64,000 bases of DNA, taken from CAMDHY01 sp046156265 (GTDB lineage Bacteria; Pseudomonadota; Alphaproteobacteria; Rhizobiales; Segnochrobactraceae). Below, piece after piece: positions 24,255-32,734 of this stretch. The stretch spans positions 1-64,000 of the forward strand of contig NZ_JAWDIR010000044.1 in assembly GCF_046156265.1 (NCBI RefSeq), in the 5' to 3' direction. Position 1 is the stretch's first letter; the number at the start of each line of letters is the position of its first letter. The notes below the pieces were generated by a model. The model did no database searches, was not told the origin of the DNA, and saw only the letters and a program-made list of their open reading frames with translations. The position numbers were made by a program, and so were the translations under genes.

Positions 24255-24640
24255 GCGAGCTGAAGCAAACGAAAATCATGGTTAATCAGTGGTTTACCCG
24301 GTGCGGCTGAGAGGCCGTGGCGGGTGTCGATGCAGGGTCTCGCGCGATCTTGTCGTTTCGACCTAAGGCATTGGATGAATTGCAGTTTTCCATTCGGGCA
24401 AAGGCGCCGGAAAAGGGCATATGAGCGGCTGGACGCGGCCAGGCGAGCGTATGCGATAAAAGCTCAATTGTTTCCGTTGGATAGGTGCCCCGGTCGATCC
24501 GGGGCATGACGGATGAGGGTGTGGAGGGTGGGTCGAGGCTCACGTGAGTTGTGAGGCGGGAATTAGATTAAAAACAACAGCTTAAGCCAATATCCTCGCA
24601 ATTCACACGACTCTGTTCATCCTTCTTAAACCATGTTCGG
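24255..24640. other. AT-richer gap between g13 and g14 with no convincing gene
   Basis: This stretch is visibly lower in GC than anything else in the cluster (for example GAATTAGATTAAAAACAACA). Short frames on both strands have poor codon use and no family resemblance. It holds TTAA-N7-TTTA at 24280-24294, one base from the CtrA box TTAA-N7-TTAA, and a hairpin TGCCCCGG/CCGGGGCA at 24486-24506. It may contain a promoter for g14-g15 or be inserted DNA. Confidence 0.5.
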
Positions 24641-24648
24641 AGGTCGTC

Positions 24649-25191
24649 ATGGCGGGGCGCGGGGCGATCGTAGCCGAGGCGCGGGCGTGGATGGGGACGC
24701 CGTACCGGCACCAGGCGTCGCTGAAGGGGGTCGGCTGCGACTGCCTCGGGCTGGTGCGCGGAGTGTGGCGCGCCCTCCTCGGCGAGGAGCCGGAGCGGGT
24801 GCCGGGTTACACGCGCGACTGGTCGGAGGCGGGGGGCGCCGAGGCGCTGGCGGAGGCGGGGCGGCGGCATCTCGTCGAGATCGATCCGGCGACGGCCCGG
24901 CCGGGAGACGTGCTCGTGTTCCGCATGCGGCCGGGCGGGCCGGCGAAGCATGCCGGCATCCTGATCTGCCGGGAGGCCGCCTCCAGCGGGCGGTCTGCCG
25001 ATACAGCTTCCGGCGAGGGCCCCGCGGGATGGGCGGCGTGTCGCGACGCGGCTCTCTCGCGGAACGCGGCGTCGGGGAGCGGACGGTTCGTGCACGCCTA
25101 CGAGGGGGCGGGGGTGGTGACGACGCGGCTGACGCGGTGGTGGGCCGGTCGGCTCGCCTACGCGTTCGCCTTTCCGGGGGTGGACGACTGA
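24649..25191 (+). CDS. NlpC/P60 cell wall peptidase of the tail tip (g14)
   Basis: A 180-residue NlpC/P60 cysteine peptidase. The catalytic cysteine is in VGCDCLGLVRGVWR near residues 28-41 after a GTPYRHQASL start, and the catalytic histidine is in PAKHAGIL near 102-109. A Ser/Ala-rich insert of about 35 residues follows the histidine before the C-terminal FVHAYEGAGVV. The protein cuts peptidoglycan during DNA delivery. The ATG has GGAGG upstream, and the stop overlaps the g15 start (TGATG). Confidence 0.92.
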   Translation: MAGRGAIVAEARAWMGTPYRHQASLKGVGCDCLGLVRGVWRALLGEEPERVPGYTRDWSEAGGAEALAEAGRRHLVEIDPATARPGDVLVFRMRPGGPAKHAGILICREAASSGRSADTASGEGPAGWAACRDAALSRNAASGSGRFVHAYEGAGVVTTRLTRWWAGRLAYAFAFPGVDD

Positions 25192-28100
25192 TGGCGACCT
25201 TGGTGCTGCAGACGGCGGGCGCGGCGGCGGGGGCGCTGTTCGGGCCGGTGGGGGCGGCGGTCGGGCGCGCCGTCGGCGGGCTCGCCGGCGCAGTAATCGA
25301 CCGGGCGCTGATCCCGGGCGAGCGGTCGCGCGGACCGCGGCTCGAGAGCCTCGACGTGCAGACCTCGACGGAGGGCGCGCCGGTGCCGCGCGTCTACGGG
25401 CGGGTGCGCATCGCCGGCCAGGTGATCTGGGCGACCCGGCTCGAGGAGGAGACGCGCGAGGAGGGCGGTGGCGGCAAGGGCCTCGGGGGCGCGCAGCGCA
25501 GCTACCGCTACTTCGCAAACTTCGCAGTCGGTCTCTGCGAGGGGCCCGTTCACCGGATCGGCCGGGTGTGGGCGGACGGCAAGCCGCTCGACCTTTCCGG
25601 CGTGACGATGCGCCGGCACCGCGGCGGCGAGTTCCAGGAGCCAGACCCGCTGATCGAGGCGAAGCAGAGCGATGCGCCGGCCTATCGCGGGCTCGCCTAT
25701 GTGGTGTTCGAGCAGCTGCCGCTCGACCCCTACGGCAACCGGCTGCCGCAGCTAACCTTCGAGGTGATCCGGTCCGTCGATGCGCTGGAGGGGATGATCC
25801 AGGCTGTGACGCTGATCCCCGGGGCGACGGAGTTCGGCTATGCGACGGAGGCGGTGACGCGCGAGGGCGCGCCGGGGGTGACGATCGCCGACAACCGCCA
25901 CGTCGGCACGGCGGCGAGCGATTTCGAGGCGGCGATCGACGAGCTCGTCGACCTCTGCCCGGCGCTCGAACGGGTGGCGCTGGTGGTCGCCTGGTTCGCC
26001 GACGACCTGCGGGCCGGCCACTGCCGTCCGCGGCCGAAGATCGAGGACGCCGACCGCCGCACGCGCGGGGCGACCTGGGAGGTCGACGGCGTGACGCGCG
26101 GCGAGGCCGAGGAGACGAGCCGGGTCGCGGGGCGGCCTGCCTATGGCGGCACGCCATCCGACGACAGCGTCGTGGCGGCGATCCGATCGCTCAACGCGCG
26201 CGGGCTGAAGGTGACCTTCTATCCGTTCCTGCTCATGGACGTGCCGCCGGGCAACGACCTGCCGGACCCGTGGGGCGGTGACGGGCAGGCGGCGTTCCCG
26301 TGGCGGGGGCGGATCACCGTGCACCCGGCGCCGGGGCGGCCCGGCTCGCCGGACGGCAGCGGCGACGCCGCGGACGAGATCGCCGGCTTCGTCGGGGAGG
26401 CCGTGGCGGCCGACTTCGACATCGACGGCGACCGGGTCCGCTACACCGGACCGGCGGAGTGGTCGTGGCGGCGGATGATCCTGCACTATGCGCACCTGTG
26501 CACGGTGGCGGGCGGCGTCGACGCCTTCCTGATCGGCTCGGAGCTGATCGGGCTCACGACGGTGCGCTCGGCGCGGCGGGATTTTCCGTTCGTGCAGGCG
26601 CTCCGGGACCTCGCCTCCGATGTCTCGGACGTGCTGCCGGGCTCGACGCTCATCTCCTATGCGGCCGACTGGTCGGAGTTCTTCGGCTACCGGCCGAACG
26701 ACGGCAGCGGCGACCACCTGTTTCACCTCGACCGGCTGTGGACGAGCCCGCACGTCGACTTCGTCGGCATCGACGTCTACTGGCCACTCGCCGACTGGCG
26801 GGACGGCGACCACCTCGATGCCGCGGCGGCGCGCTCGATCTGCGATCCGGCCTATCTCGGCGGCAACGTCGCCGGCGGCGAGGGCTACGACTGGTACTAT
26901 CCGACCGCCGAGGCGCGGCGGAACCAGGACCGGGAGCCGATCACCGACGGCATGCACGGCAAGCCGTGGGTGTTCCGCTACAAGGACCTGAAGGGCTGGT
27001 GGTCGCACCGGCACTATGACCGGCTCGACGGCGTCGAGGTGGAAGATGCGACCGCCTGGGAGCCGGAGGGCAAGCCCTTCTGGTTCACCGAGGTGGGGTG
27101 CCCGGCGGTCGACCGCGGCGCGAACCAGCCGAACGTCTTCGTCGACCCGAAGTCGTCGGAATCGAACCTGCCGCACTTCTCCGACGGCGGGCGCGACGAC
27201 GCCATGCAGCGTCGCTACCTCGAGGCGATGCTGCGCCACTTCGACCCCGCGGTGCCCGGCTACGTCTCCGGCGACAATCCGCAGTCGGAGGTCGACGGGG
27301 CACGGATGGTGCGCCCGGACGGCATCCATCTCTGGACCTGGGACGCGCGGCCGTGGCCGGCCTTTCCGGCGCTGTCGGATGTCTGGTCGGACGGGCAGAA
27401 CTGGCCGCTCGGCCACTGGCTGAACGGGCGGCTCGGCGCCACGACGGTCGGCGGGCTGATCGGCGCCATCCTGCGCGACCACGACTTCACGGCCTACGAC
27501 GTCGAGGGGCTCGACCGCGTCGTCGCCGGGGCGGTGATCGACCGGCCGATGGCGGCGCGGGCGGCGCTGGCACCGCTGGTGGAGGCGTTCGACGTCATCG
27601 TCTCCGACCGCGGCAGCCGGCTCGTCTTCACAGACGCCGACACGCTGCCGGTGGCGACGATCGCGCCCGACGGGTGCGTCGACACCGCCGGGGGGCGTGG
27701 ACCGCTCGTCCGCTGGACGCGGACGCAGGACAGCGAACTGCCGATCGAGGTCCGGCTCGGCTACCGCGACGTCGAGCGTGACTTCTCGCCGGCGGTGGCG
27801 GCGTCGCGGCGGCTCGCGGGCGAGACGCGCCACGTCACCGAGATCGACGTCGCCGTTCTCGCCGACGCGGAGACGATGAGCCGGGCGGCGGACGCGGCGC
27901 TGTTTTCGCGCTGGGCGGGGCGCGAGCGGGTGGCCTTCGCGCTGCCGCCCTCGCTGCTCGCCCTGCAGCCGGGAGACGTCGTCACGGTCGTCGAGGGGAC
28001 GGCTCAAACAGACGTGGTGATCGAAGAGATCGAGGACGCCGGCACGCGACTGGTGGCCGCGCGGGTTCTCGACCGCGAGATCGCGCGTCGGCGCGGACGG

Positions 28101-29102
28101 CGGCGCCGCGGCGGCGACGGTGGGGGCGGGCGGGGCGCGCGGACGGTGGCGCCGGCGCAATACGGGGCTCCGGTGGCCGTCATCCTCGACCTGCCGATGA
28201 TCGACGCCGAGGTGCCGGCCGAGCGGCCGCACGCGGCGGCCTTCGCGCGGCCGTGGCCCGGCAGCGTGGTGGTGGAGCGCAGCCGCGACGGCGACGGCTT
28301 CGAGGCGATGGCGACGCTGACGCGACCCGCCCGGATCGGCACGCTCGTCGAGCCGCTCGGGCCGGGGCCGGAAGGGGCATGGGATCGCGGCGGACGGATC
28401 CTCGTGCGCATCGCCGGGGGGCTCGAGGCGCGGACGGTGGCCGACGTGCTCGCCGGCGCCAACCTCGCGGCGGTGAAGGCCGAGACCGGCGCCTGGGAGC
28501 TCCTGCAGTTCCTAGACACCGAACTCGTCGCCGCCGACACCTATGCGCTTTCCATGCTGCTGCGGGGACAGTCGGGCACCGAGGACGCGATGGCGGCAGG
28601 CGCCGCCGCGGGGGCACCTTTCGTGATGGTGGACCGAAGGCTCGCGGCGCTGCCGGTGGCGCGGGACGAGCTCGGCACGCCGTTCCTGTGGCGCTCGACG
28701 CCGGCGGGGGCGGACCCCACCGGCGCCACGGCGGTGACGGAGACGCTGGCGCCGCAGGGGCGGGGGCTGAGGCCGCTCAGCCCGGTTCACCTGAAGGCGG
28801 TGCGCGATTCCGGCAGCGGCGACGTGACCGTCTCGTGGATCCGACGGACTCGGATCGGCGGTGACGGATGGGGCGAGGAGGAGGTGCCGCTCGGCGAGGA
28901 GCGCGAGCGCTACCGCCTCGACATCCTCGACGGCTCGACCCTGAAGCGCCGCATCGTCACCGGCGAGCCCGCGGCCGTCTATGCGGCGGCCGACCAGATC
29001 GCCGACTTCGGCGCCCCACCGGCGAGCCTCGCCGTGCGCGTCGCGCAGATCGCGGCCGGCTTCGGCGCCGGAACGCCAAGGGAGGCGCTGCTGCATGTCT
29101 GA
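25191..29102 (+). CDS. GTA baseplate 'megatron' / host-recognition protein (g15)
   Basis: A 1303-residue tail tip protein. The N-terminus (LVLQTAGAAAGALFGPVGAA, then RALIPGERSRGPRLESLDVQ and VPRVYGRVRI) is the conserved hub part. The region about residues 310-740 is the GTA TIM-barrel-like domain (AIRSLNARGLKVTFYPFLLM, later FVGIDVYWPLADW and FWFTEVGCPAVDRGANQPN). The following phage tail domain has LRDHDFTAYDVEGLDRVV. The C-terminus has FLWRSTPAGADPTGATAV and LSPVHLKAVRD, as in Rcc01698. Length is normal and the frame is unbroken. It starts inside the g14 stop. Confidence 0.94.
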   Translation: MATLVLQTAGAAAGALFGPVGAAVGRAVGGLAGAVIDRALIPGERSRGPRLESLDVQTSTEGAPVPRVYGRVRIAGQVIWATRLEEETREEGGGGKGLGGAQRSYRYFANFAVGLCEGPVHRIGRVWADGKPLDLSGVTMRRHRGGEFQEPDPLIEAKQSDAPAYRGLAYVVFEQLPLDPYGNRLPQLTFEVIRSVDALEGMIQAVTLIPGATEFGYATEAVTREGAPGVTIADNRHVGTAASDFEAAIDELVDLCPALERVALVVAWFADDLRAGHCRPRPKIEDADRRTRGATWEVDGVTRGEAEETSRVAGRPAYGGTPSDDSVVAAIRSLNARGLKVTFYPFLLMDVPPGNDLPDPWGGDGQAAFPWRGRITVHPAPGRPGSPDGSGDAADEIAGFVGEAVAADFDIDGDRVRYTGPAEWSWRRMILHYAHLCTVAGGVDAFLIGSELIGLTTVRSARRDFPFVQALRDLASDVSDVLPGSTLISYAADWSEFFGYRPNDGSGDHLFHLDRLWTSPHVDFVGIDVYWPLADWRDGDHLDAAAARSICDPAYLGGNVAGGEGYDWYYPTAEARRNQDREPITDGMHGKPWVFRYKDLKGWWSHRHYDRLDGVEVEDATAWEPEGKPFWFTEVGCPAVDRGANQPNVFVDPKSSESNLPHFSDGGRDDAMQRRYLEAMLRHFDPAVPGYVSGDNPQSEVDGARMVRPDGIHLWTWDARPWPAFPALSDVWSDGQNWPLGHWLNGRLGATTVGGLIGAILRDHDFTAYDVEGLDRVVAGAVIDRPMAARAALAPLVEAFDVIVSDRGSRLVFTDADTLPVATIAPDGCVDTAGGRGPLVRWTRTQDSELPIEVRLGYRDVERDFSPAVAASRRLAGETRHVTEIDVAVLADAETMSRAADAALFSRWAGRERVAFALPPSLLALQPGDVVTVVEGTAQTDVVIEEIEDAGTRLVAARVLDREIARRRGRRRRGGDGGGGRGARTVAPAQYGAPVAVILDLPMIDAEVPAERPHAAAFARPWPGSVVVERSRDGDGFEAMATLTRPARIGTLVEPLGPGPEGAWDRGGRILVRIAGGLEARTVADVLAGANLAAVKAETGAWELLQFLDTELVAADTYALSMLLRGQSGTEDAMAAGAAAGAPFVMVDRRLAALPVARDELGTPFLWRSTPAGADPTGATAVTETLAPQGRGLRPLSPVHLKAVRDSGSGDVTVSWIRRTRIGGDGWGEEEVPLGEERERYRLDILDGSTLKRRIVTGEPAAVYAAADQIADFGAPPASLAVRVAQIAAGFGAGTPREALLHV

Positions 29103-29796
29103 GACCCCGAACTTTTCGCTGCCGCTCGTCGCGGCCGCGCAGGCGCAGAAGCATGTGACGGTCAACGAGGCCCTGCTCCTGCTCGACGCGCTCGCTTCGC
29201 TGCGGCTCGAGAGTGTGGTGGAGACCGCGCCGCCGGGCTCGCCGGTCGACGGCGACCGCTACGGCGTGCCGGCGGGGGCGAGCGGGGCGTGGAGCGGCCA
29301 TGCCGGCGAGATCGCCGCGCGCATCGGTGGCGGCTGGGTGTTCCGCGCGCCCGCTCTCGGCCAGGTCGGCTACGTCGCCGACGAGGCGCGGCTCGCGGTG
29401 TTCCGCCCCGGCCTCGGCTGGGCGAGCGCGATCGCCGCGAGCCCGAACGGGGCGAGCCTCTCGCCGGCGGTGATCGAGGAGGAGGTGGCGCTCACGGGCC
29501 CCTTCGTCGACACCGTGGCAGTGATCCCGGCGCGGGCGCTGGTGCTGGCGGTGAGCGTGCGGACGGTGACGGCGGTCACCGGGGCGACCTCCTACGACTG
29601 CGGCCTTGCCGGCGAGCCGTCGAAGTTCGGCGGGTCGCTCGGGGCCGGGGCGGGGTCGACCAATGTCGGCGTCGTCGGGCCGTTCGCCGTCTATGCCGAC
29701 ACGCCCGTCCGCCTCACCGCCAACGGCGGCGATTTCACCGGCGGCGCGGTGCGCGTGGCGATGCAGGTCATCGGCTTCACTGCGCCGGCCGCCTGA
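29095..29796 (+). CDS. DUF2793 protein (GTA tail accessory)
   Basis: A 233-residue protein with the DUF2793 N-terminal signature NFSLPLVAAAQAQKHVTVNE and ALLLLDALASL, then DGDRYGVPAGASGAWSGH and GGWVFRAPALGQVGYV. The C-terminal half is a beta-rich domain. DUF2793 proteins often follow gp15 in GTA-like clusters and may be fibre-like. It overlaps g15 by eight bases and has GGGAGG upstream. Exact role unknown. Confidence 0.88.
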   Translation: MSETPNFSLPLVAAAQAQKHVTVNEALLLLDALASLRLESVVETAPPGSPVDGDRYGVPAGASGAWSGHAGEIAARIGGGWVFRAPALGQVGYVADEARLAVFRPGLGWASAIAASPNGASLSPAVIEEEVALTGPFVDTVAVIPARALVLAVSVRTVTAVTGATSYDCGLAGEPSKFGGSLGAGAGSTNVGVVGPFAVYADTPVRLTANGGDFTGGAVRVAMQVIGFTAPAA

Positions 29797-29853
29797 GGCC
29801 GCCCGGACGACCGATCCAGACAGACGCAACCTCTCGCAGACAGGAGCCGAGCC

Positions 29854-30123
29854 ATGCCGATCCTCGACCGCTTCGCCCACCAGGGACCCGGGCCCGACGG
29901 CCCGGCGGTGCGCTGCTTCGCCATCACGCCGGATGACGACGACGACCTGCCCGAACTGGTGCGCGGCCTCTATGTCGGCGGCGGAGGCGCCGTGTCGATC
30001 CACGACGCCGAGGGCGGCACGACCGTGTTTTCCGGCGTTCCCTCGGGCACGGTGCTGCCGGTGCGGGCGCGGCGGGTGCGGGCGACCGACACCACCGCCA
30101 CCGCCCTCGTCGGGCTCGTCTGA
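29854..30123 (+). CDS. ghsA: Head spike base protein (Rcc01079 family)
   Basis: An 89-residue protein matching the GTA head-spike base protein Rcc01079: MPILDRFAHQGPGPDGPA at the N-terminus, RCFAITPDDDDDLPELVRGL, then VFSGVPSGTVLPVRARRVRA ending in TTATALVGLV. In R. capsulatus this protein anchors spikes on the capsid that help adsorption to capsulated cells, and its gene lies away from the main cluster; here it is directly downstream of g15/DUF2793. It overlaps the next gene (TGATG). Confidence 0.8.
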   Translation: MPILDRFAHQGPGPDGPAVRCFAITPDDDDDLPELVRGLYVGGGGAVSIHDAEGGTTVFSGVPSGTVLPVRARRVRATDTTATALVGLV

Positions 30124-30896
30124 TGCTCGGCATCGGACTGCCGGTGGGGGCGGCGGGAGCCTACCGGGCGATCGACCCGGACGCCGCAGCCTATGCCTCG
30201 GCGATGACGGTGGCGCCGTCGGCGGCGCGGGTGGCGCTGTTCGACGCCTTCGTGCGGGCGATCAAGGCGGGCGGGCTGTGGACCCGGCTCGACCTTCTCT
30301 ACCTCCTCGCGGCGCATGACGAGCAGGCGGGGCGGGTGAACCTGATCGCTCCGGGGGCGCACACCTGCACGGCGGTGAACTCGCCGTCGTTCGTGGCCGA
30401 CCGCGGCTTCGCCGGCGATGGCGCGACCTCCTATCTGTCGACCGGTCTCAATCCGAGCCTCGGCGGCACGCGGTTCGCCCAGAATGATGCGACGCTGTTC
30501 GTCTGGTCGCTGACCGACCTCAATGCCAGCGCCGCGGAGATCGGCACCGGCTCGGCGACACGGCTGCTGGCGCGCTCCTTCGGGGCCCTGGCGGCGCGGG
30601 CGAACACCACCACCTCGACGACCGTCGCCGTGGCGGATTCCCTCGGGCTCGTCGGCTGGTCGCGCACGAGCAGCGCCGGCCATGACTTCTTTCGGGGCGG
30701 GACGGTTGTCGCAAGCCCGGTGCAGGCGAGCGACCAGATCAGTGCGGGGGTCGTCCGCATCGGGGCGGCCGCGTCCACCTACTCGGCGCGGCGGCTGGCC
30801 GTCGCGGGCGTCGGGGCGGGGCTCGACGGCGGCCAGATCGCGGCCCTCGACGCGGCCTGCGAGGCCTATCTCGACGCGGTGGGAGCGCTGCCATGA
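30123..30896 (+). CDS. Probable head-spike fibre / adhesin (GhsB-like position)
   Basis: A 257-residue protein. The start is coupled to the spike base gene. Residues about 25-60 (ALFDAFVRAIKAGGLWTRLD and LLYLLAAHDEQA) and FAGDGATSYLSTGLNP match a module common in phage and GTA fibres and presumed to bind surface glycans. The rest is beta-rich with many Ser/Thr/Gly residues. By position it would be the counterpart of GhsB (Rcc01080); similarity to that protein itself is inferred, not tested. Confidence 0.6.
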   Translation: MLGIGLPVGAAGAYRAIDPDAAAYASAMTVAPSAARVALFDAFVRAIKAGGLWTRLDLLYLLAAHDEQAGRVNLIAPGAHTCTAVNSPSFVADRGFAGDGATSYLSTGLNPSLGGTRFAQNDATLFVWSLTDLNASAAEIGTGSATRLLARSFGALAARANTTTSTTVAVADSLGLVGWSRTSSAGHDFFRGGTVVASPVQASDQISAGVVRIGAAASTYSARRLAVAGVGAGLDGGQIAALDAACEAYLDAVGALP

Positions 30897-31111
30897 GCGA
30901 GGCGAGCTACATCGAGCTGACGGTTGTCGAGGCCGATGCGGTGCGGGGCGAGACGAGCGCGGGTCACCGGCTCGACCCGGTCGGGCTCGCCGGTGGCACG
31001 TTCGTACTGCCGGTGGCGGTGCTCGCCGATCCGGCGCATGCGCTGCGGCACGGCGTGCTGGCGGCGCTGCCGACGCGGGCGGTCGGCGCCGAGGAGTGGG
31101 TGGGGGAGTAG
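30893..31111 (+). CDS. Small unknown protein at the end of the spike operon
   Basis: A 72-residue acidic protein overlapping the spike fibre stop by four bases (ATGA). It reads MSEASYIELTVVEADAVRGE and contains GGTFVLPVAVLADPAHA. No family is recognised. Tight coupling suggests that it belongs to the spike unit, perhaps as a chaperone or small virion part, but this is context only. Repeat A5 begins just after it. Confidence 0.55.
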   Translation: MSEASYIELTVVEADAVRGETSAGHRLDPVGLAGGTFVLPVAVLADPAHALRHGVLAALPTRAVGAEEWVGE

Positions 31112-31123
31112 GGGGGTCCGCTC

Positions 31124-31298
31124 CCACCCTCCCCTCGTGGGAGGGTCGGGCCGCCGCAGGCGGACCGGGGAGGGCGCCGGCGGCGTCAGCCGACGGCGGA
31201 GGAGGGTCCGGCAATCTCTGGCGCGGTACCGCCGCGCGTTCGCGCGGCGGCCCCCTCCGGCGGGCTTCGCCCGCCACCTCCCCCACGAGGGGGGAGGG
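31124..31298 (+). repeat. Palindromic repeat family A, copy A5
   Basis: Full copy: head CCCTCCCCTCGTGGGAGGGTC, then GGACCGGGGAGGG; tail GCGGCGGCCCCCTCC, GGCGGGCTTCGCCCGCC and CACCTCCCCCACGAGGGGGG. It lies between convergent genes at the end of the spike operon, where it could also serve as a bidirectional hairpin terminator. Confidence 0.92.
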
Positions 31299-31308
31299 TA
31301 AGACGCCG

Positions 31309-31728
31309 CTACTTCTTCTTCAGGAGCGCCTCGGCCTGGTGGAGGTACTGGAGGCAGCCCTGCTCGTCACCGGCTTCCTGGAGGGCGTTCGCCTCCGAGA
31401 GCGCGTTCATCGCGGCGATCGGGCCGGCAACCGGCGGGTTGCCGATGGCCGCGTCGGCACCGGAGGCGTCGGCGGCGGCCAGCGGGTCGGGGCCGCCGGT
31501 CGGGGCCGGGGCGGTGCCGGCCGGCGGCGTCACCGCCGAGGCGGCCGCCGGATCGCCCGGCATGCCGCCGAGGCCGGGATTCTCGGCCTGGATCTTCTTC
31601 TCGAGGGCGGTGATCTCAGCGGCGCAGTCCGCCGCCGCCGGGACGACCGTGCCCATCACCAGCGCGACGGCGAGCGCCGCCGCGAAAACCGACGCCGCGC
31701 CTTTGGCGCGCTGCGAACCGACACGCAT
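31309..31728 (-). CDS. Secreted hypothetical protein
   Basis: A 139-residue protein with a clear signal peptide (basic start, ASVFAAALAVALVMGTVVP, cleavage after AAA), then a charged helix (ADCAAEITALEKKIQAENPG), a Pro/Ala-rich linker and a C-terminal helix ending in ALLKKK. Two cysteines remain in the mature protein. The ATG at 31728 has GGAGG seven bases upstream. No family is recognised; probably a periplasmic host protein rather than a GTA part. Confidence 0.7.
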   Translation of the reverse strand: MRVGSQRAKGAASVFAAALAVALVMGTVVPAAADCAAEITALEKKIQAENPGLGGMPGDPAAASAVTPPAGTAPAPTGGPDPLAAADASGADAAIGNPPVAGPIAAMNALSEANALQEAGDEQGCLQYLHQAEALLKKK

Positions 31729-31825
31729 GACCGAACCTCCGCTGCCGCTGCCCGAAAGGGGTAGAGCCTCGCGCCCGCGGCGGCAAGACGGCCCTTCACC
31801 ACGATCGATACCGGGAGACGACGCG

Positions 31826-32644
31826 ATGCGAACGAGCCCCGCCGGGCGTGCCTTCATCGGCCGCCACGAAGGACTGCGGCTTTCCGCCTACCGGGACGCC
31901 GCCGGGATCTGGACGATCGGCTGCGGCCATACGGCCGCGGCCGGACCGCCGGTGCCCGTCGCCGGGATGACGATCACCGCGGCGGAGGCAGACGCGATCC
32001 TCGGGCGCGACCTCGCCCGTTTCGAGGCGGCGGTGACGCGGCTCGTGACGGTGGCGCTGTCGCAAAGCGAGTTCGATGCGCTGGTGTCGTTCACCTTCAA
32101 TGTCGGCGAGGGGGCGCTTGGGCGCTCGACGCTCCTGAAGAAGCTGAACGCCGGCGACCGGGCCGGGGCGGCGGCGGAGTTCGGGCGCTGGAACAAGGCG
32201 GGTGGCCGCGTGCTTGCCGGGCTGACGCGCCGGCGGGCGGAGGAGCGGGCGATGTTCGTCGCCGGCGGCGGTGCGACGGGTGGGGCGGTGACCGAGCCGA
32301 CGGCGGTGGCGCCGCCTTCGGTGCCGGTGGTCCCGCGGGCGGAGCCGACCGGGCCGGCGACGGGGGCGACCGTAGTGACGACGCATGAGGCGGCGACGGC
32401 GGTGGTCGAACCGCAGACCATCGCAGCGCCGGGACTTCCGGGCAAGCCGGCGCTGGCGTCGAAGGCCGTGTGGGGCGGGTTGATCGCGGTGGCGGCGGCG
32501 CTGCTGCCAGTGCTGGGGCCCACGGCGGGGCTCGACGAGATCGGCCAGGGGCAGGTGCTGGAGACGCTCGCCGCCCTGGGTGGCGTGATCGGCGGGCTCG
32601 TGGCGATCTGGGGACGCCTGACGGCGCGGGCGCCGATCCGCTGA
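31826..32644 (+). CDS. GH24 phage-type lysozyme with C-terminal membrane region (endolysin)
   Basis: A 272-residue protein. The N-terminal lysozyme domain has the T4-type triad at exact spacing: Glu15 (RHEGLRLS), Asp24 (YRDAAG) and Thr30 (IWTIGCGHT). LSQSEFDALVSFTFNVGEGA is also conserved. A Pro/Thr/Val-rich linker (about 150-215) leads to two hydrophobic segments near 218-240 and 246-265. Fusion of the enzyme to a membrane part could allow holin-like export or anchoring. It lies at the end of the GTA region and probably releases particles from the cell; in R. capsulatus the lysis genes are elsewhere. Confidence 0.88.
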   Translation: MRTSPAGRAFIGRHEGLRLSAYRDAAGIWTIGCGHTAAAGPPVPVAGMTITAAEADAILGRDLARFEAAVTRLVTVALSQSEFDALVSFTFNVGEGALGRSTLLKKLNAGDRAGAAAEFGRWNKAGGRVLAGLTRRRAEERAMFVAGGGATGGAVTEPTAVAPPSVPVVPRAEPTGPATGATVVTTHEAATAVVEPQTIAAPGLPGKPALASKAVWGGLIAVAAALLPVLGPTAGLDEIGQGQVLETLAALGGVIGGLVAIWGRLTARAPIR

Positions 32645-32734
32645 CGGCCGCCGCGGGCGATGATCCGTCGAACGGCGCCTCGACGGCGGCCGGCGTTCAT
32701 GGAAGGTTCAGCGCGGCCGCCTTATCGAGAGCCC

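Noticed and set aside
24286..24543. Small open frames on both strands in the AT-rich gap
   Set aside because: No ribosome-binding site, no domain, atypical codon use; not supported as genes.
25752..28232. 826-residue minus-strand open frame opposite g15
   Set aside because: The plus-strand g15 has clear family domains throughout; the antisense frame is a GC-bias artefact.
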